From positions 1 to 64,000 of the forward strand of contig JADEXJ010000011.1 of the NCBI GenBank assembly GCA_015207195.1: a DNA stretch of 64,000 nucleotides, given 5' to 3'. The DNA comes from Pleurocapsales cyanobacterium LEGE 10410. Lineage in GTDB: Bacteria > Cyanobacteriota > Cyanobacteriia > Cyanobacteriales > Xenococcaceae. Position numbers and translations under genes: made by a program. Position 1 is the first letter of the stretch. Each line of letters starts with the position of its first letter. Of the stretch, positions 35,625 to 44,879 are shown one piece after another. The notes beneath the pieces are model-generated. The model had not been told where the DNA came from and made no database searches. It saw only the letters and a list, made by a program, of their open reading frames with translations.

Positions 35625-37205
35625 TTATTTATCCTCCAATATTAGTGATTTTTGGGTCTTTTCTAAGAATTGCAATAAAGCTACGTTTGTCCCCAAGCGG
35701 TCGATTTCGCCTTGGTATTTAGTTACGGTTTCGACAAAATGTGGGGATTGAGCTAAATCGCCAAACACTTCTTCTAGATCGAGCAAGGGTTGGGGGTCTG
35801 AGCCAGCTATACGAGCGCGTTCGACGAGAAGATCTGCCCTAGAATCTTCGATAGATAAAGACTTACCTTGTTCGTCAACACCTTGGAGATAGCGAAACCA
35901 TAGAGCGATGGTAAAGCTTAGATAATCTATCGAACCATCCTGTTTTAGTTTGTCTCGTAGGCTGCCAAAGATAAACTTAGGTAGTTTGTCTGAGCTATTG
36001 AGGCAGAGACGGGATAGGCGATCGCTAACTTTAGGATTGGCAAATCGTTCGATTAAGGTTTGTTTGTATTCCTCGATATCGACACCTGGCAAGGGTGAGA
36101 GAGTGGGTGTTACTTCATCCATCAAGCCTTTAATAGCCCGTCGAATCGGTTCGTATTTCATTGCCTCAGAGGTATAGGTATAACCCAGCAACGAACCTAA
36201 GAAACCCAGTAACGAATGACCTGCATTGAGCAGTCGCAGCTTCGCCAGTTCGTAGGGATGAACATCATCGGTCATTTGCACCCCGACAGCTTCCCAATCT
36301 GGTCGCCCCGCACAGAATTTATCCTCAATCACCCATTGATTAAAGGGTTCGGCTACTACGGGCCAAGCATCTTCGATGCCAAATTTATCCTCTACCATCT
36401 GGATTTCGTCAGGGGTAGTGGCAGGAGTAATGCGATCGACCATACTGTTGGGAAATGCCACGTTACGCTCGATCCACGCTCCCAAATCTGGGCTTTGCAG
36501 CTTGGCAAAGGCAATTAACATTTTACCGAGAACCCTGCCGTTACCCTGGACATTATCGCAAGATAAGACAGTGAAAGGTGGTAAATTATTATCTCGTCGT
36601 TGTTTCAATGCAGCCGTGAGAAAACCATACACGCCTTTGGGGCGATCGGGATGCTGCAAGTCGTGTTGGATAGTAGGATGTTGGGCATCGAACTCCCCAG
36701 TACCTTCAATTACGAAGTAACCGCCTTCGGTGATGGTTAGGGTGACAATGCGACACTCCTCACCTGCCAGGACATCAATCACAGCCTGGGGGTTTTCTGG
36801 TGCCATGAGATATCGAGTAATCGAGCCGATAATTCTAGCAGTATCTTGCTCTGGAGAACGTTCGATTAGAGTGTACAGACAGTCTTGGTCGTGTAGAATA
36901 TCTCGCTTTTTTGTATCGTTGGACAAACCAACACCGCAGATACCCCAACTGCTGCCCCGATTGTTATTACCTCGCTGTTCGTGTTCGATATAGTCGTCTA
37001 GATAGAGAGCTTGGTGTGCCCGATGGAAACCACCTACACCGATATGAACGATGCCATTAGTTACTCGATCGCGATCGTACTGAGGAACGGAAGCCCGATC
37101 GGACAGTTGCGCGAGATTAGTTTTGTTCGGAGGAATAGCGGTCTTTGTTAATTGTTGATTCGATTGAGTTAGGGAAGGATTGGAGGGGGCGAATTTGCTG
37201 TTCAT
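35625..37205 (-). CDS. mannitol/polyol 2-dehydrogenase family protein
   Basis: This 526-residue NAD-dependent long-chain polyol dehydrogenase (mannitol 2-dehydrogenase / fructuronate reductase family) has the Rossmann start IVHIGVGGFHRAHQALYLDDY near residue 50. The catalytic region includes LRLLNAGHSLLGFLG, with the family K-x5-N-x2-H signature (K/R-LLNAGHS). It oxidises mannitol to fructose or a related polyol to a ketose. Its start overlaps the 3' end of the ABC ATPase gene by 89 bp, and it follows the Smo/Mtl-type transporter genes, so it should act on the imported substrate. Confidence 0.9.
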   Translation of the reverse strand: MNSKFAPSNPSLTQSNQQLTKTAIPPNKTNLAQLSDRASVPQYDRDRVTNGIVHIGVGGFHRAHQALYLDDYIEHEQRGNNNRGSSWGICGVGLSNDTKKRDILHDQDCLYTLIERSPEQDTARIIGSITRYLMAPENPQAVIDVLAGEECRIVTLTITEGGYFVIEGTGEFDAQHPTIQHDLQHPDRPKGVYGFLTAALKQRRDNNLPPFTVLSCDNVQGNGRVLGKMLIAFAKLQSPDLGAWIERNVAFPNSMVDRITPATTPDEIQMVEDKFGIEDAWPVVAEPFNQWVIEDKFCAGRPDWEAVGVQMTDDVHPYELAKLRLLNAGHSLLGFLGSLLGYTYTSEAMKYEPIRRAIKGLMDEVTPTLSPLPGVDIEEYKQTLIERFANPKVSDRLSRLCLNSSDKLPKFIFGSLRDKLKQDGSIDYLSFTIALWFRYLQGVDEQGKSLSIEDSRADLLVERARIAGSDPQPLLDLEEVFGDLAQSPHFVETVTKYQGEIDRLGTNVALLQFLEKTQKSLILEDK

Positions 37206-38319
37206 GAGTTTGTCCTGCTGTGTGATTATAATTTTTGGCTTTGGGAATTGCTAAGTCATTGGAATCAAATACGTGACATAGGTTGCCGTCGATGTAAATA
37301 GGTACGCGATCGCCTACTCTGGCTCTACTATTGCCTTCGGCTTGAACGATTAAGGTATCGCCACCTGGAGCGCGGACATAGAGAGAGGTAGCATCACCAA
37401 GATGCTCGACTACGAGAACATCACATATTAGGGTGGGATTGTTTGCATCGATGCGTAGATGTTCGGGGCGAATACCTAAAGTAGCGCGATCGCCAGCCAT
37501 TAGAGTCTTGGGCTGTACTGGCACGGTTACGGTATCATCACCAGGGAGTCTTAGAGTAGTGCCTGAATCCTGAACGCTAGTAGTCATTACCGAAAGAAAA
37601 TTCATCTTCGGAGAACCAATAAATCCAGCGACAAAGCGATTGCAGGGATTGTGGTACAGTTCCATCGGTGCGCCGATTTGTTCGACAACCCCACCATTTA
37701 AAACCACAATTTTAGTAGCCAGGGTCATAGCTTCAATCTGATCGTGGGTAACATAGATCATCGTGGACTCCAAGCTATTGTGCAGACTACCAAGCTCTAG
37801 TCGCATTTGTCCTCGCAAAGCTGCATCCAAGTTAGATAATGGCTCGTCAAATAAGAACACCTTGGGGTTTCTTACTAATGCACGACCGATGGCTACCCGT
37901 TGTCTCTGTCCTCCAGAGAGCGCACCAGGTTTACGCTGCAATAGCGGTTCTAACTGTAAAACCCCTGCGACTTCTTTTGCCCTAGCAAGTCGTTTGGCTT
38001 TGGGCATACCCGCTAGTCGCAAACTAAAGGACATATTTTCCGCTACCGTCATGTGCGGATAAAGGGCATAAGTTTGAAACACCATCGCCAGTCCCCTTTG
38101 GTCTGGGGAAACATCGTTCATACGTTCGCCGTCGATTAATAGCTCTCCAGAGGTAATTTCTTCCAGTCCTGCAATCATTCTAAGCAGGGTAGATTTACCG
38201 CAGCCCGAAGGTCCAACGAAGACCACAAATTCACGATCTTCGATATCAAGGTCTATGCCTTTAATAATCTCGGTGTCAGTATAGGTTTTGCGGATGTTTC
38301 TTAAAGTTACAGTTGACAT
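37117..38319 (-). CDS. sugar/polyol ABC transporter ATPase (MalK/SmoK type)
   Basis: This 400-residue ATPase has Walker A GPSGCGKSTLLR, signature LSGGQRQRVAIGRAL, Walker B VFLFDEPLSNLDA and the H-loop TMIYVTHDQIEAM. A C-terminal TOBE/OB regulatory domain (about 235-360) follows. About 35 extra residues after DSNDLAIPKAK have no counterpart in MalK and cover the overlap with the dehydrogenase gene. Repeats occupy 338 bp between it and the permease gene, so transcription may be separate. Confidence 0.93.
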   Translation of the reverse strand: MSTVTLRNIRKTYTDTEIIKGIDLDIEDREFVVFVGPSGCGKSTLLRMIAGLEEITSGELLIDGERMNDVSPDQRGLAMVFQTYALYPHMTVAENMSFSLRLAGMPKAKRLARAKEVAGVLQLEPLLQRKPGALSGGQRQRVAIGRALVRNPKVFLFDEPLSNLDAALRGQMRLELGSLHNSLESTMIYVTHDQIEAMTLATKIVVLNGGVVEQIGAPMELYHNPCNRFVAGFIGSPKMNFLSVMTTSVQDSGTTLRLPGDDTVTVPVQPKTLMAGDRATLGIRPEHLRIDANNPTLICDVLVVEHLGDATSLYVRAPGGDTLIVQAEGNSRARVGDRVPIYIDGNLCHVFDSNDLAIPKAKNYNHTAGQTHEQQIRPLQSFPNSIESTINKDRYSSEQN

Positions 38320-38657
38320 AATTTTTTCGCTCTATTTTTTTCTTTAAATGAACTATGAATGGTTTTAGCTTTTAGCTCTTAGCTTTTAGCTCTTAGCCTT
38401 TGATTGACTACTTATGTACAAGTTAGAAAACTCATGATTATTGGTTTGTAAAAGGTGAAAACTTATATGCTTGAGCTTTTGGTATGTCATGCTTTATTAA
38501 GTAACTAGTGTTACGTACCAATTAATCTGTAGAAATTAGCAAAAGGTTAGGAATTTGCTTGTTTTATTTGCATATTTACTACAAACGAAGTAGAAAAATC
38601 TCTTGTAATTAAGCTAATAGCTAATAGCTGATAGCTAATAGCTAACCGCAAAGCGGT
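38320..38657. other. intergenic region inside the polyol operon
   Basis: No gene is seen. It holds TTTTAGCTCTTAGC runs (38363-38400), AATAGCTAATAGCTGATAGC runs (38611-38645) and the palindrome AACCGCAAAGCGGTT (38644-38658). The rest is AT-rich with no clear promoter match. Confidence 0.6.
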
Positions 38658-39485
38658 TCACTTAACGGCTCCAAATGTAAGACCTCGAACCAGTTGCTTC
38701 TGAGAGATCCAACCAAAGATGAGAATTGGCGCGATCGCCATTGTGGAAGCTGCCGATAGTTTTGCCCAAAATAGTCCTTGGGGACTGGAAAAAGAGGCAA
38801 TAAATGCGGTCAACGGGGCTGCATCAAAGGTGGTCAGGTTAAGACTCCAGAAGGCTTCGTTCCAAGAAAGGATAATCGAAAGGAGGGCGGTAGAGGCAAT
38901 TCCAGGTAAAGCCAGAGGAAGCAATACATAAGCCACTTCTTGATAGGTCGATGCGCCATCCATGCGATCGGCTTCGAGAATCTCTTTTGGCACTTCTTTG
39001 AAAAAGCTATAAATCATCCAGACTACAATCGGCAGGTTGATCAGGGTATAGATAATAATCAAACCGATACGGGTATCTAACAATCCTGTTTCGCGACCGA
39101 GAATGTAAATCGGTACTAATACGCCTACTGAGGGCAGCATTTTAGTTGAAAGCATCCACAGCAAAGTGCTTTTGGTGCGTTTGCTCGGAAAGAAAGACAT
39201 GGCGTAAGCTGCGGGAACTGCTAGCAATAGTGCCAAGATGGTCGCGCCGACGGAGATAATCACACTGTTCCAAGCAAAGTTAAAATAAGCAGCCCTTTCT
39301 TGAACGGCAACATAGTTTTCTAGAGTCGGCTTAAAGAATAGTTGAGGTGGTGTAGCTACTGCCATCGCTTCCGTTTTGAAACTGGTGATAAACATCCAGA
39401 AGATCGGGAAGAATAAAATACAGGCAACTAACCAACCTAGTAAGCCGATGAGCCATTGATTTGATTTTTTATTATTAGTTTTCAT
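38658..39485 (-). CDS. sugar/polyol ABC permease (MalG/SmoG type)
   Basis: This 275-residue inner-membrane permease has six helices and the EAA loop (EAARMDGAS-like EADRMDGASTYQEVAYVLLPLALPG). ATG 39485 (MKTNNKKSNQW) is preferred; it lies 1 bp after the stop of the partner permease. A TTG at 39509 would overlap that gene. It forms a heterodimer with the protein encoded at 39487-40401. Confidence 0.92.
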   Translation of the reverse strand: MKTNNKKSNQWLIGLLGWLVACILFFPIFWMFITSFKTEAMAVATPPQLFFKPTLENYVAVQERAAYFNFAWNSVIISVGATILALLLAVPAAYAMSFFPSKRTKSTLLWMLSTKMLPSVGVLVPIYILGRETGLLDTRIGLIIIYTLINLPIVVWMIYSFFKEVPKEILEADRMDGASTYQEVAYVLLPLALPGIASTALLSIILSWNEAFWSLNLTTFDAAPLTAFIASFSSPQGLFWAKLSAASTMAIAPILIFGWISQKQLVRGLTFGAVK

Positions 39486-39486
39486 A

Positions 39487-40401
39487 TTAAGTATCCAAAT
39501 TACTCGCAACGCTACGGACTAAGAAAATCGCGACGATGTTAGCTAGCACTACGGCGATTAACCCGCCAGCAGAAGCTCCACCCACGTCGAACTCCAGCAA
39601 TGCTTTGAGATAGATGTAGTAGGCTAAGTTAGTGGTAGCAAGTCCTGGTCCACCACCAGTGGTAACGAAAATTTCTCCAAAGATAGCTAGAAAGAAGATC
39701 GTTTCGATCATTGCCACTACGGCGATCGCCCTACTCAGGTGAGGCAATACTACATACCGAAACAAAGCGAAGGGTTTTGCTCCATCCATGCGCGCAGCTT
39801 CTATTTGAGAGGTATCGAGAGACTGAATTGCCGTTAATAAAATTAACAAGGCAAAGGGCAGCCATTCCCAAGAAACAATAATGATGATCGACACTAAAGG
39901 AAAATCGGTAAACCAGTCGATCGCACCTAACCCCAGCCCACGAGTGATTTGAGCAAACAGCCCGTTAACTGGGTGCATCAACATATTTTTCCAAATCAAG
40001 GCACTCACCGTTGGCATGACAAAGAATGGTGAAATTGCCAATACGCGGGCAATACCCTGACCAGGAAAATCTTGGTTAAACAGTACCGCTAATAGTGTGC
40101 CTAAACCAATCGTGATTAGCAGCACAGAAGCGACTAAGACGAGGGTAGTACCAATAGAGATCCATAATGCTGGATCGGTGAGAATAAAGATAAAGTTTCC
40201 TAAGCCAATAAACTCGCGGTTATCGGGAATCAATAAGTTATATCGCTGGAAGGCAAACCAGATTGCCATTGCCAACGGCACTACCATCCAGAGAATCAGC
40301 ACGATTACCGATGGTGCAACTAATGCCAGAGTGGGTATCTTTCCTGACGATCGCTCTTTAGGCTTAGATGGTGGTTGTGGTCTAGTTACTACTGAAGTCA
40401 T
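39487..40401 (-). CDS. sugar/polyol ABC permease (MalF/SmoF type)
   Basis: This 304-residue permease has six transmembrane helices and the EAA loop IEAARMDGAKPFALFRYVVLPHLS. It overlaps the binding-protein gene by 4 bp and is 1 bp from the second permease, so the three are translationally coupled. Together they form a CUT1-class importer. Confidence 0.92.
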   Translation of the reverse strand: MTSVVTRPQPPSKPKERSSGKIPTLALVAPSVIVLILWMVVPLAMAIWFAFQRYNLLIPDNREFIGLGNFIFILTDPALWISIGTTLVLVASVLLITIGLGTLLAVLFNQDFPGQGIARVLAISPFFVMPTVSALIWKNMLMHPVNGLFAQITRGLGLGAIDWFTDFPLVSIIIIVSWEWLPFALLILLTAIQSLDTSQIEAARMDGAKPFALFRYVVLPHLSRAIAVVAMIETIFFLAIFGEIFVTTGGGPGLATTNLAYYIYLKALLEFDVGGASAGGLIAVVLANIVAIFLVRSVASNLDT

Positions 40402-41768
40402 TGCTCTACCTCGTTTTTAGCTTGTTCGCTCGCCTCGTCCTCGATATAGCCCGTGTGACGCATAAATCGTTCGGCAACATTTTGCGATTTTTCGATCGCT
40501 TTATCGACCGAAACTTTATCCGCCAATGCTTCTGCCATCTGCTGTCCTACCTGAGTTCCAATCGCCTGAAATTCGGGAATATCTACATATTGAATTCCCT
40601 TATAAGGGGTAGGCAAAGGGGACGGACGTTCGACATCGGCAGACTCAATCGAATTCAGTACCGTCTTAGCAAAGGGAGCAACTTCTTGATAGTTAGGATT
40701 TTCGTAAGTCGAGGTGCGAGTACCTGGTGGCACACCAACCCAACCCGATTCATCCGCCACCATCTGAATATATTCTTTAGAGGTTGCCCAGGTAATAAAT
40801 CGCTGTGCCTCTTCGGGCGATCGCGATGTTTCAGGAATGGCTAATGACCAAGCCCATAACCAGTTAGAACCATTAGGATAAGACTCGACTGGTGCGGGTG
40901 CAAAACCAACTTTGTCGGCAACTTGCGAACCTTCAGGATTAGATAACAGTCCTGCTGCAACTGTGGCATCAATCCACATCCCGCATTTACCCGTTGAGAA
41001 TAGTGCCAGGTTCTCATTAAAGCCATTAGAACTAGCTCCAGGAGGTCCGTATTCGTTCAATATATTTACATAAAAAGTGACGGCACTTTCCCATTCTGGG
41101 GTATCGAGTTGAGGCTGCCAGTCCATGTCGAACCAGCGTCCCCCGTTAGTATTTACCAGGGTGGTCAAAAACGCCATGTTTTCACCCCAACCAGGCTTAC
41201 CCCGTAGGCACATACCGTAAACACCGTTAGCAGGATCGTGTACTTTACTTGCCCACTCTTCTACTTCTCCGTAAGTAGGATTCGCTGCCATCGTGATACC
41301 TGCTTTTTCAAACAGATCTTGACGGTAGTACAGCATCGAACTTTCCGCATAGAACGGTAACGCATAAAGCGAACCCTCGTGGGAAAGACCCTCGCGAACG
41401 GGATCGATCAAATCGTCCACGTCATATTCAGCAGGTAGATTATCGAGGGGCTTTAACCAACCTCGTTTTGCCCAGATGGGTGTCTCATAAGAACCAATCG
41501 TTAAAACATCAAATTGACCACCCTGACTGGCAACGTCGGTAGTAGTGCGTTGGCGTAATATATTTTCTTCTAAAACTACCCAGCGCAGCTCGATATCGGG
41601 ATTCTCGGCTTCAAACTTGCGCGATAAATCCTGCATAACCACCATGTCACCGTTATTAACAGTTGCAATGGTCAATCGCGTTTTCTCATCTGCCACCGAT
41701 TCTCCGCCACAGGCTTGCAGTAACGGTATCAGCATGACGCTAAATAGGAACGTCGTTATTTTGTTCAT
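40398..41768 (-). CDS. polyol (sorbitol/mannitol-type) binding lipoprotein
   Basis: This 456-residue solute-binding protein of ABC cluster B has a lipobox LLQAC, so Cys20 is the likely anchor. The mature N terminus LTIATVNNGDMVVMQDLSRKF and LEENILRQRTTTDVASQGGQ closely resemble SmoE/MtlE, the sorbitol/mannitol binding proteins. That resemblance, plus the dehydrogenase and fructokinase genes, makes a polyol the best substrate guess; glucosylglycerol-type osmolytes are an alternative. It is the first gene of the operon behind a CCTCA-box promoter. Confidence 0.88.
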   Translation of the reverse strand: MNKITTFLFSVMLIPLLQACGGESVADEKTRLTIATVNNGDMVVMQDLSRKFEAENPDIELRWVVLEENILRQRTTTDVASQGGQFDVLTIGSYETPIWAKRGWLKPLDNLPAEYDVDDLIDPVREGLSHEGSLYALPFYAESSMLYYRQDLFEKAGITMAANPTYGEVEEWASKVHDPANGVYGMCLRGKPGWGENMAFLTTLVNTNGGRWFDMDWQPQLDTPEWESAVTFYVNILNEYGPPGASSNGFNENLALFSTGKCGMWIDATVAAGLLSNPEGSQVADKVGFAPAPVESYPNGSNWLWAWSLAIPETSRSPEEAQRFITWATSKEYIQMVADESGWVGVPPGTRTSTYENPNYQEVAPFAKTVLNSIESADVERPSPLPTPYKGIQYVDIPEFQAIGTQVGQQMAEALADKVSVDKAIEKSQNVAERFMRHTGYIEDEASEQAKNEVEQ

Positions 41769-41788
41769 ATTTGTTAATGTCTCCTATA

Positions 41789-41802
41789 AGGTTTTGCAAC
41801 CT
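41789..41802. promoter_or_regulatory. palindrome in the polyol operon leader
   Basis: AGGTT, four bases, AACCT form a perfect inverted repeat between the predicted transcription start (about 41808) and the start codon 41768. The position suits a repressor operator. The regulator is unknown. Confidence 0.4.
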
Positions 41803-41814
41803 AATTAACGATCG

Positions 41815-41847
41815 AGAATAAAAGAAGAATATGAGCAACTTATGAGG
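41815..41847 (-). promoter_or_regulatory. CCTCA-box promoter for the polyol transporter operon
   Basis: On the minus strand CCTCA (41847-41843) and GCTCA (41836-41832) flank TAAGTT, and the -10 candidate TATTCT is at 41820-41815. The start codon 41768 is 47 bases downstream. Site 7 of 10. Confidence 0.75.
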
Positions 41848-42162
41848 AAAAAACAGATGTACTGCTTTTTTCCTTTCATTTTGAATAAATTATTTTAATT
41901 ATTGGGCATTTGCTCAAAGCTTGTTTAAATGCTCTATAGTATTGAATCATACTTTTTTTTCCAATAATTATGAGATAAGCTTTACGATTTGAAACAATTG
42001 CTTATTTGAAGGCGAATCTATGTGGCGCGATCGCCATTTATTTTTTAGGGTAAAACTATCCTAATTACGTGCGGTGCGGGAGAAATTGGCAGGACAAAGA
42101 TTCGCCGTTTTGCCGAAAACGGTGCTGGTGTTTTCTTATTAGATTTAACATGGAAGAAACAT
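41848..42162. other. intergenic region before arsR
   Basis: Apart from the decayed SDR fragment at 42049-42149, this is AT-rich with no gene or CRISPR-like structure. The polyol operon promoter lies to its left and the ArsR operator to its right. Confidence 0.55.
42049..42149 (+). pseudogene. fossil of an SDR dehydrogenase N terminus
   Basis: In one frame these bases read GKTILITCGAGEIGRTKIRR then FAENGAGVFLLDLTW. This is the start of a classical short-chain dehydrogenase (normally ITGGAGxIGRxxARRFAENGA). The first Gly of the cofactor motif has become Cys. The frame is closed by a TAG just before it and a TGA at 42175, with no start codon. It is a remnant about 34 codons long, next to arsR and not related in function to it. 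Confidence 0.65.
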
Positions 42163-42178
42163 ATCAATAAATTTTGAT
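42163..42178. promoter_or_regulatory. ArsR operator at the arsR start codon
   Basis: ATCAA, six bases, TTGAT overlap the arsR ATG (42177). The same motif occurs twice before the next gene. The ATCAA-N6-TTGAT motif is the known ArsR site of the Synechocystis arsenic operon. It implies autoregulation. Confidence 0.85.
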
Positions 42179-42494
42179 GCTAGTTACTACAAAAGACTCT
42201 ACTCAAATCTGGGCTGGTTTCCGCGCACTCTCCGACCCTCTAAGGATTCAAATCATCGAACTCTTGCGTTCTCAGGAGTTATGCGTCTGCGAACTATGCG
42301 AACAACTGGAAGTGAGTCAATCTAAGCTATCTTTCCATCTCAAAAACCTAAAAGAAGCAAATCTCGTTTATTCTCGGCAACAAGGACGTTGGATGTACTA
42401 TAGGCTTAATTTGACTCAATTCGTAACTTTAGAGCAGTATTTAGCTGAATACCGACGTTTTAGTGAGATAATACCAGCCAAAGCTTGTAACTAG
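42177..42494 (+). CDS. arsR: ArsR-type arsenite-responsive repressor
   Basis: This 105-residue winged-helix repressor begins at ATG 42177, one codon after an in-frame TTG. The metalloid-binding motif ELCVCELCE gives C36, C38 and C41 in the recognition-helix region, the classic ArsR type. The helix VSQSKLSFHLKNLKEANLV contacts DNA. It would be released from ATCAA-N6-TTGAT sites by As(III), derepressing itself and the operon at 42600-45338. Confidence 0.93.
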   Translation: MLVTTKDSTQIWAGFRALSDPLRIQIIELLRSQELCVCELCEQLEVSQSKLSFHLKNLKEANLVYSRQQGRWMYYRLNLTQFVTLEQYLAEYRRFSEIIPAKACN

Positions 42495-42522
42495 AATATT
42501 TTATTAATACTTCTCAAACCAA

Positions 42523-42563
42523 TCAACTTTTTTTGATGTATCAATTTTTTTTGATGTATGATG
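42523..42563 (+). promoter_or_regulatory. tandem ArsR operators and promoter of the ars operon
   Basis: Two ATCAA-N6-TTGAT palindromes lie at 42523-42538 and 42541-42556, 18 bp apart. A -35 candidate TTGATG (42534-42539) and -10 candidate TATGAT (42558-42563) have an 18 bp spacer that is filled by the second operator. Binding would block RNA polymerase directly. The start codon is 42600. Confidence 0.85.
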
Positions 42564-42599
42564 AAATTACTCCAATTAAAACTTTAGGAGTAATAAAAA

Positions 42600-43640
42600 A
42601 TGAATGTTCGAGACAAAACACTAATCAATCCTTTTCAGGTTCTAGCATTAGGTTTGGGAACTGCATTGTTAGTAATTTCTAACCCTCTAGCTGCTCAAGA
42701 GACTCCAGCGATCGCAATAGATGGTTCGAGTACGGTTTATCCTATTACCCAGAAAATAGTTGAAGACTATCGAGCTAGTGCAAAAAAACCCGTAAATATT
42801 GAGATTGAATTTTCTGGTACGAGCGGTGGTTTTGACAAATTCTGTAGCGGTGAAACTGAAATTAACAATGCTTCTCGTCCAATTCAGGTTGATGAGATGG
42901 AAGCCTGCCGAGAAGCAGGGGTGGCATATATAGAATTACCCGTAGCCTTTGATGCGCTGACTGTGGTTGTCAATCCAGCTAACGATTGGGTCGATACCCT
43001 TACCACTGAAGAATTAGCTAAGATTTGGTCGCCCGAAGCGGAAGGTAAAATTACCAATTGGAATCAGGTAAGACCGAGTTTCCCCGACAAGCCACTAAAT
43101 CTCTATGCTCCTGGCGAAGATTCGGGAACTTTTGATTATTTTACTGAAGCCATTGTCACTGAAGCCATTGTCGGAGAAGCAGGGGCTAGTCGTAGCGACG
43201 TTACAAAGAGCGAAGATGATGACGTGCTAGTGCAAGAAGTGAGCCAAGACCCCAATGCCCTTGGTTACTTCGGGTTAGCTTACTACGACCAACGTGCAGA
43301 TGAGATGAAAGCGATCGCTGTTGATAGTGGTGAAGGAGCAGTTTTACCTTCAGTAGAAACCGTAGAGCAAGCTCAATATCAACCTTTGGCACGTCCTCTG
43401 TTTGTCTACGTTAACGCTGCTGCTGCCAGGGAGAATGAAGCGTTGGTGAGATTTACAGAATTCTATTTAGAAAATGCTCCAGAGGTTGTTAGCGAGGTGG
43501 GTTATGTTCCTTTACCCGAAGAAGCCTATCAAATCAACGAAGTAACTTTTTATAGGGGTGAAGTAGGAACTGTTTTTGACGGTCAGTCTCAGTTTAATGT
43601 CACCATACCCGAACTGTTACGCAAACAGGCTCGATATTAA
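42600..43640 (+). CDS. PstS-like phosphate/arsenate-binding protein
   Basis: This is a 346-residue periplasmic binding protein of the PstS family. It has a signal peptide (cleavage near AAQETP), the oxyanion motif [10 protein letters not shown], and [16 protein letters not shown] typical of PstS-like proteins. Most PstS genes sit in pst transporter operons. Here it is the first gene after ArsR operators, with no PstABC genes near. It may bind arsenate or help discriminate phosphate under arsenic stress; that is inference. AGGAG sits 8 bp before ATG 42600. Confidence 0.87.
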   Translation: MNVRDKTLINPFQVLALGLGTALLVISNPLAAQETPAIAIDGSSTVYPITQKIVEDYRASAKKPVNIEIEFSGTSGGFDKFCSGETEINNASRPIQVDEMEACREAGVAYIELPVAFDALTVVVNPANDWVDTLTTEELAKIWSPEAEGKITNWNQVRPSFPDKPLNLYAPGEDSGTFDYFTEAIVTEAIVGEAGASRSDVTKSEDDDVLVQEVSQDPNALGYFGLAYYDQRADEMKAIAVDSGEGAVLPSVETVEQAQYQPLARPLFVYVNAAAARENEALVRFTEFYLENAPEVVSEVGYVPLPEEAYQINEVTFYRGEVGTVFDGQSQFNVTIPELLRKQARY

Positions 43641-43654
43641 TTGTTAAGAATTTT

Positions 43655-44809
43655 ATGAATACCGAAAATCAACCAGTTAATGCCAAAGCCGTCCAAGCTG
43701 GCGGTCAATTAAATCTATTTGAGAAATACCTGACCCTTTGGGTAGCCCTCTGTATTGCTGGGGGAATTGCTTTGGGTAAGCTATTTCCCAACGTCGCTCA
43801 ATCATTAGATTCGATGAGCGTTTATAACGTTTCAATTCCCATTGCTATCTGCTTGTTTTTCATGATGTACCCCATCATGGTTAAGATTGACTTTTCTCAG
43901 GCAAAAAAGGCGGCAAAATCCCCCAAACCAGTCTTATTAACCTTGGTAATTAACTGGCTAATCAAGCCTTTTACGATGGTGGCATTTTCCCAGTTTTTTC
44001 TGGGTTGGGCATTTCAGTCTTTCCTAACTGAAACAGAGTTAATCAGAGGGGTAGAAGTTACTCTGGCTAATTCTTATATTGCGGGAACAATCTTACTGGG
44101 CATTGCTCCCTGTACGGCAATGGTATTGATGTGGGGTTATCTCTCTTACAGCAATCAGGGTCATACTTTGGTCATGGTGGCGGTAAATTCCCTAGCAATG
44201 CTGTTTCTCTATGCACCTTTGGGAAAATGGTTGCTGTCGGCTAACAATCTCACCGTACCTTGGGAAACCATAGTATTGTCGGTTTTAATCTATGTAGGGT
44301 TGCCACTCTTGGCGGGAGTCCTCAGCCGTTACTGGATTATGCACAACAAAGGCAGACGTTGGTTTGAAGAGAAATTCTTACATTATCTTTCTCCTGTGGC
44401 AATTCTCGCTTTGCTGTTAACCTTGGTTCTCTTGTTTGCCTTCAAAGGAGAATTAATCGTCAACAATCCCCTGCACATCTTATTAATTGCCGTTCCTCTA
44501 TTTTTACAAACTAACTTAATCTTCTTAATTACCTATGTTGCAGCCTTAAAACTGGGACTAGATTACGAAGATGCAGCCCCCGCAGCCCTAATTGGGGCGA
44601 GTAATCATTTTGAAGTAGCGATCGCCACAGCAGTAGTTTTATTTGGTCTTAATTCTGGTGCTGCACTAGCGACAGTGGTTGGAGTACTAATAGAAGTGCC
44701 AGTCATGCTGATGTTGGTGGAGTTTTGTAAGCGCACTGCCAGTTGGTTTCCCCGCCATCCCGAAAAAGCGACTTTACTCGACCCTCGTTGTGTAAGTCCC
44801 TATCGATAA
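43655..44809 (+). CDS. acr3: Acr3-type arsenite efflux permease
   Basis: This 384-residue permease has ten predicted helices. The conserved C153 in [18 protein letters not shown] and the block [19 protein letters not shown] identify Acr3 (bile/arsenite/riboflavin transporter superfamily). It expels As(OH)3 using the proton gradient. It starts 14 bp after the PstS-like gene under the same ArsR-controlled promoter. Confidence 0.94.
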   Translation: MNTENQPVNAKAVQAGGQLNLFEKYLTLWVALCIAGGIALGKLFPNVAQSLDSMSVYNVSIPIAICLFFMMYPIMVKIDFSQAKKAAKSPKPVLLTLVINWLIKPFTMVAFSQFFLGWAFQSFLTETELIRGVEVTLANSYIAGTILLGIAPCTAMVLMWGYLSYSNQGHTLVMVAVNSLAMLFLYAPLGKWLLSANNLTVPWETIVLSVLIYVGLPLLAGVLSRYWIMHNKGRRWFEEKFLHYLSPVAILALLLTLVLLFAFKGELIVNNPLHILLIAVPLFLQTNLIFLITYVAALKLGLDYEDAAPAALIGASNHFEVAIATAVVLFGLNSGAALATVVGVLIEVPVMLMLVEFCKRTASWFPRHPEKATLLDPRCVSPYR

Positions 44810-44879
44810 GCCAGCCGAATTTTAACTTATTTTGGCGATCGCGCTTGTTTAATCGAAGTTCTTAATGGAGAAGACATAA

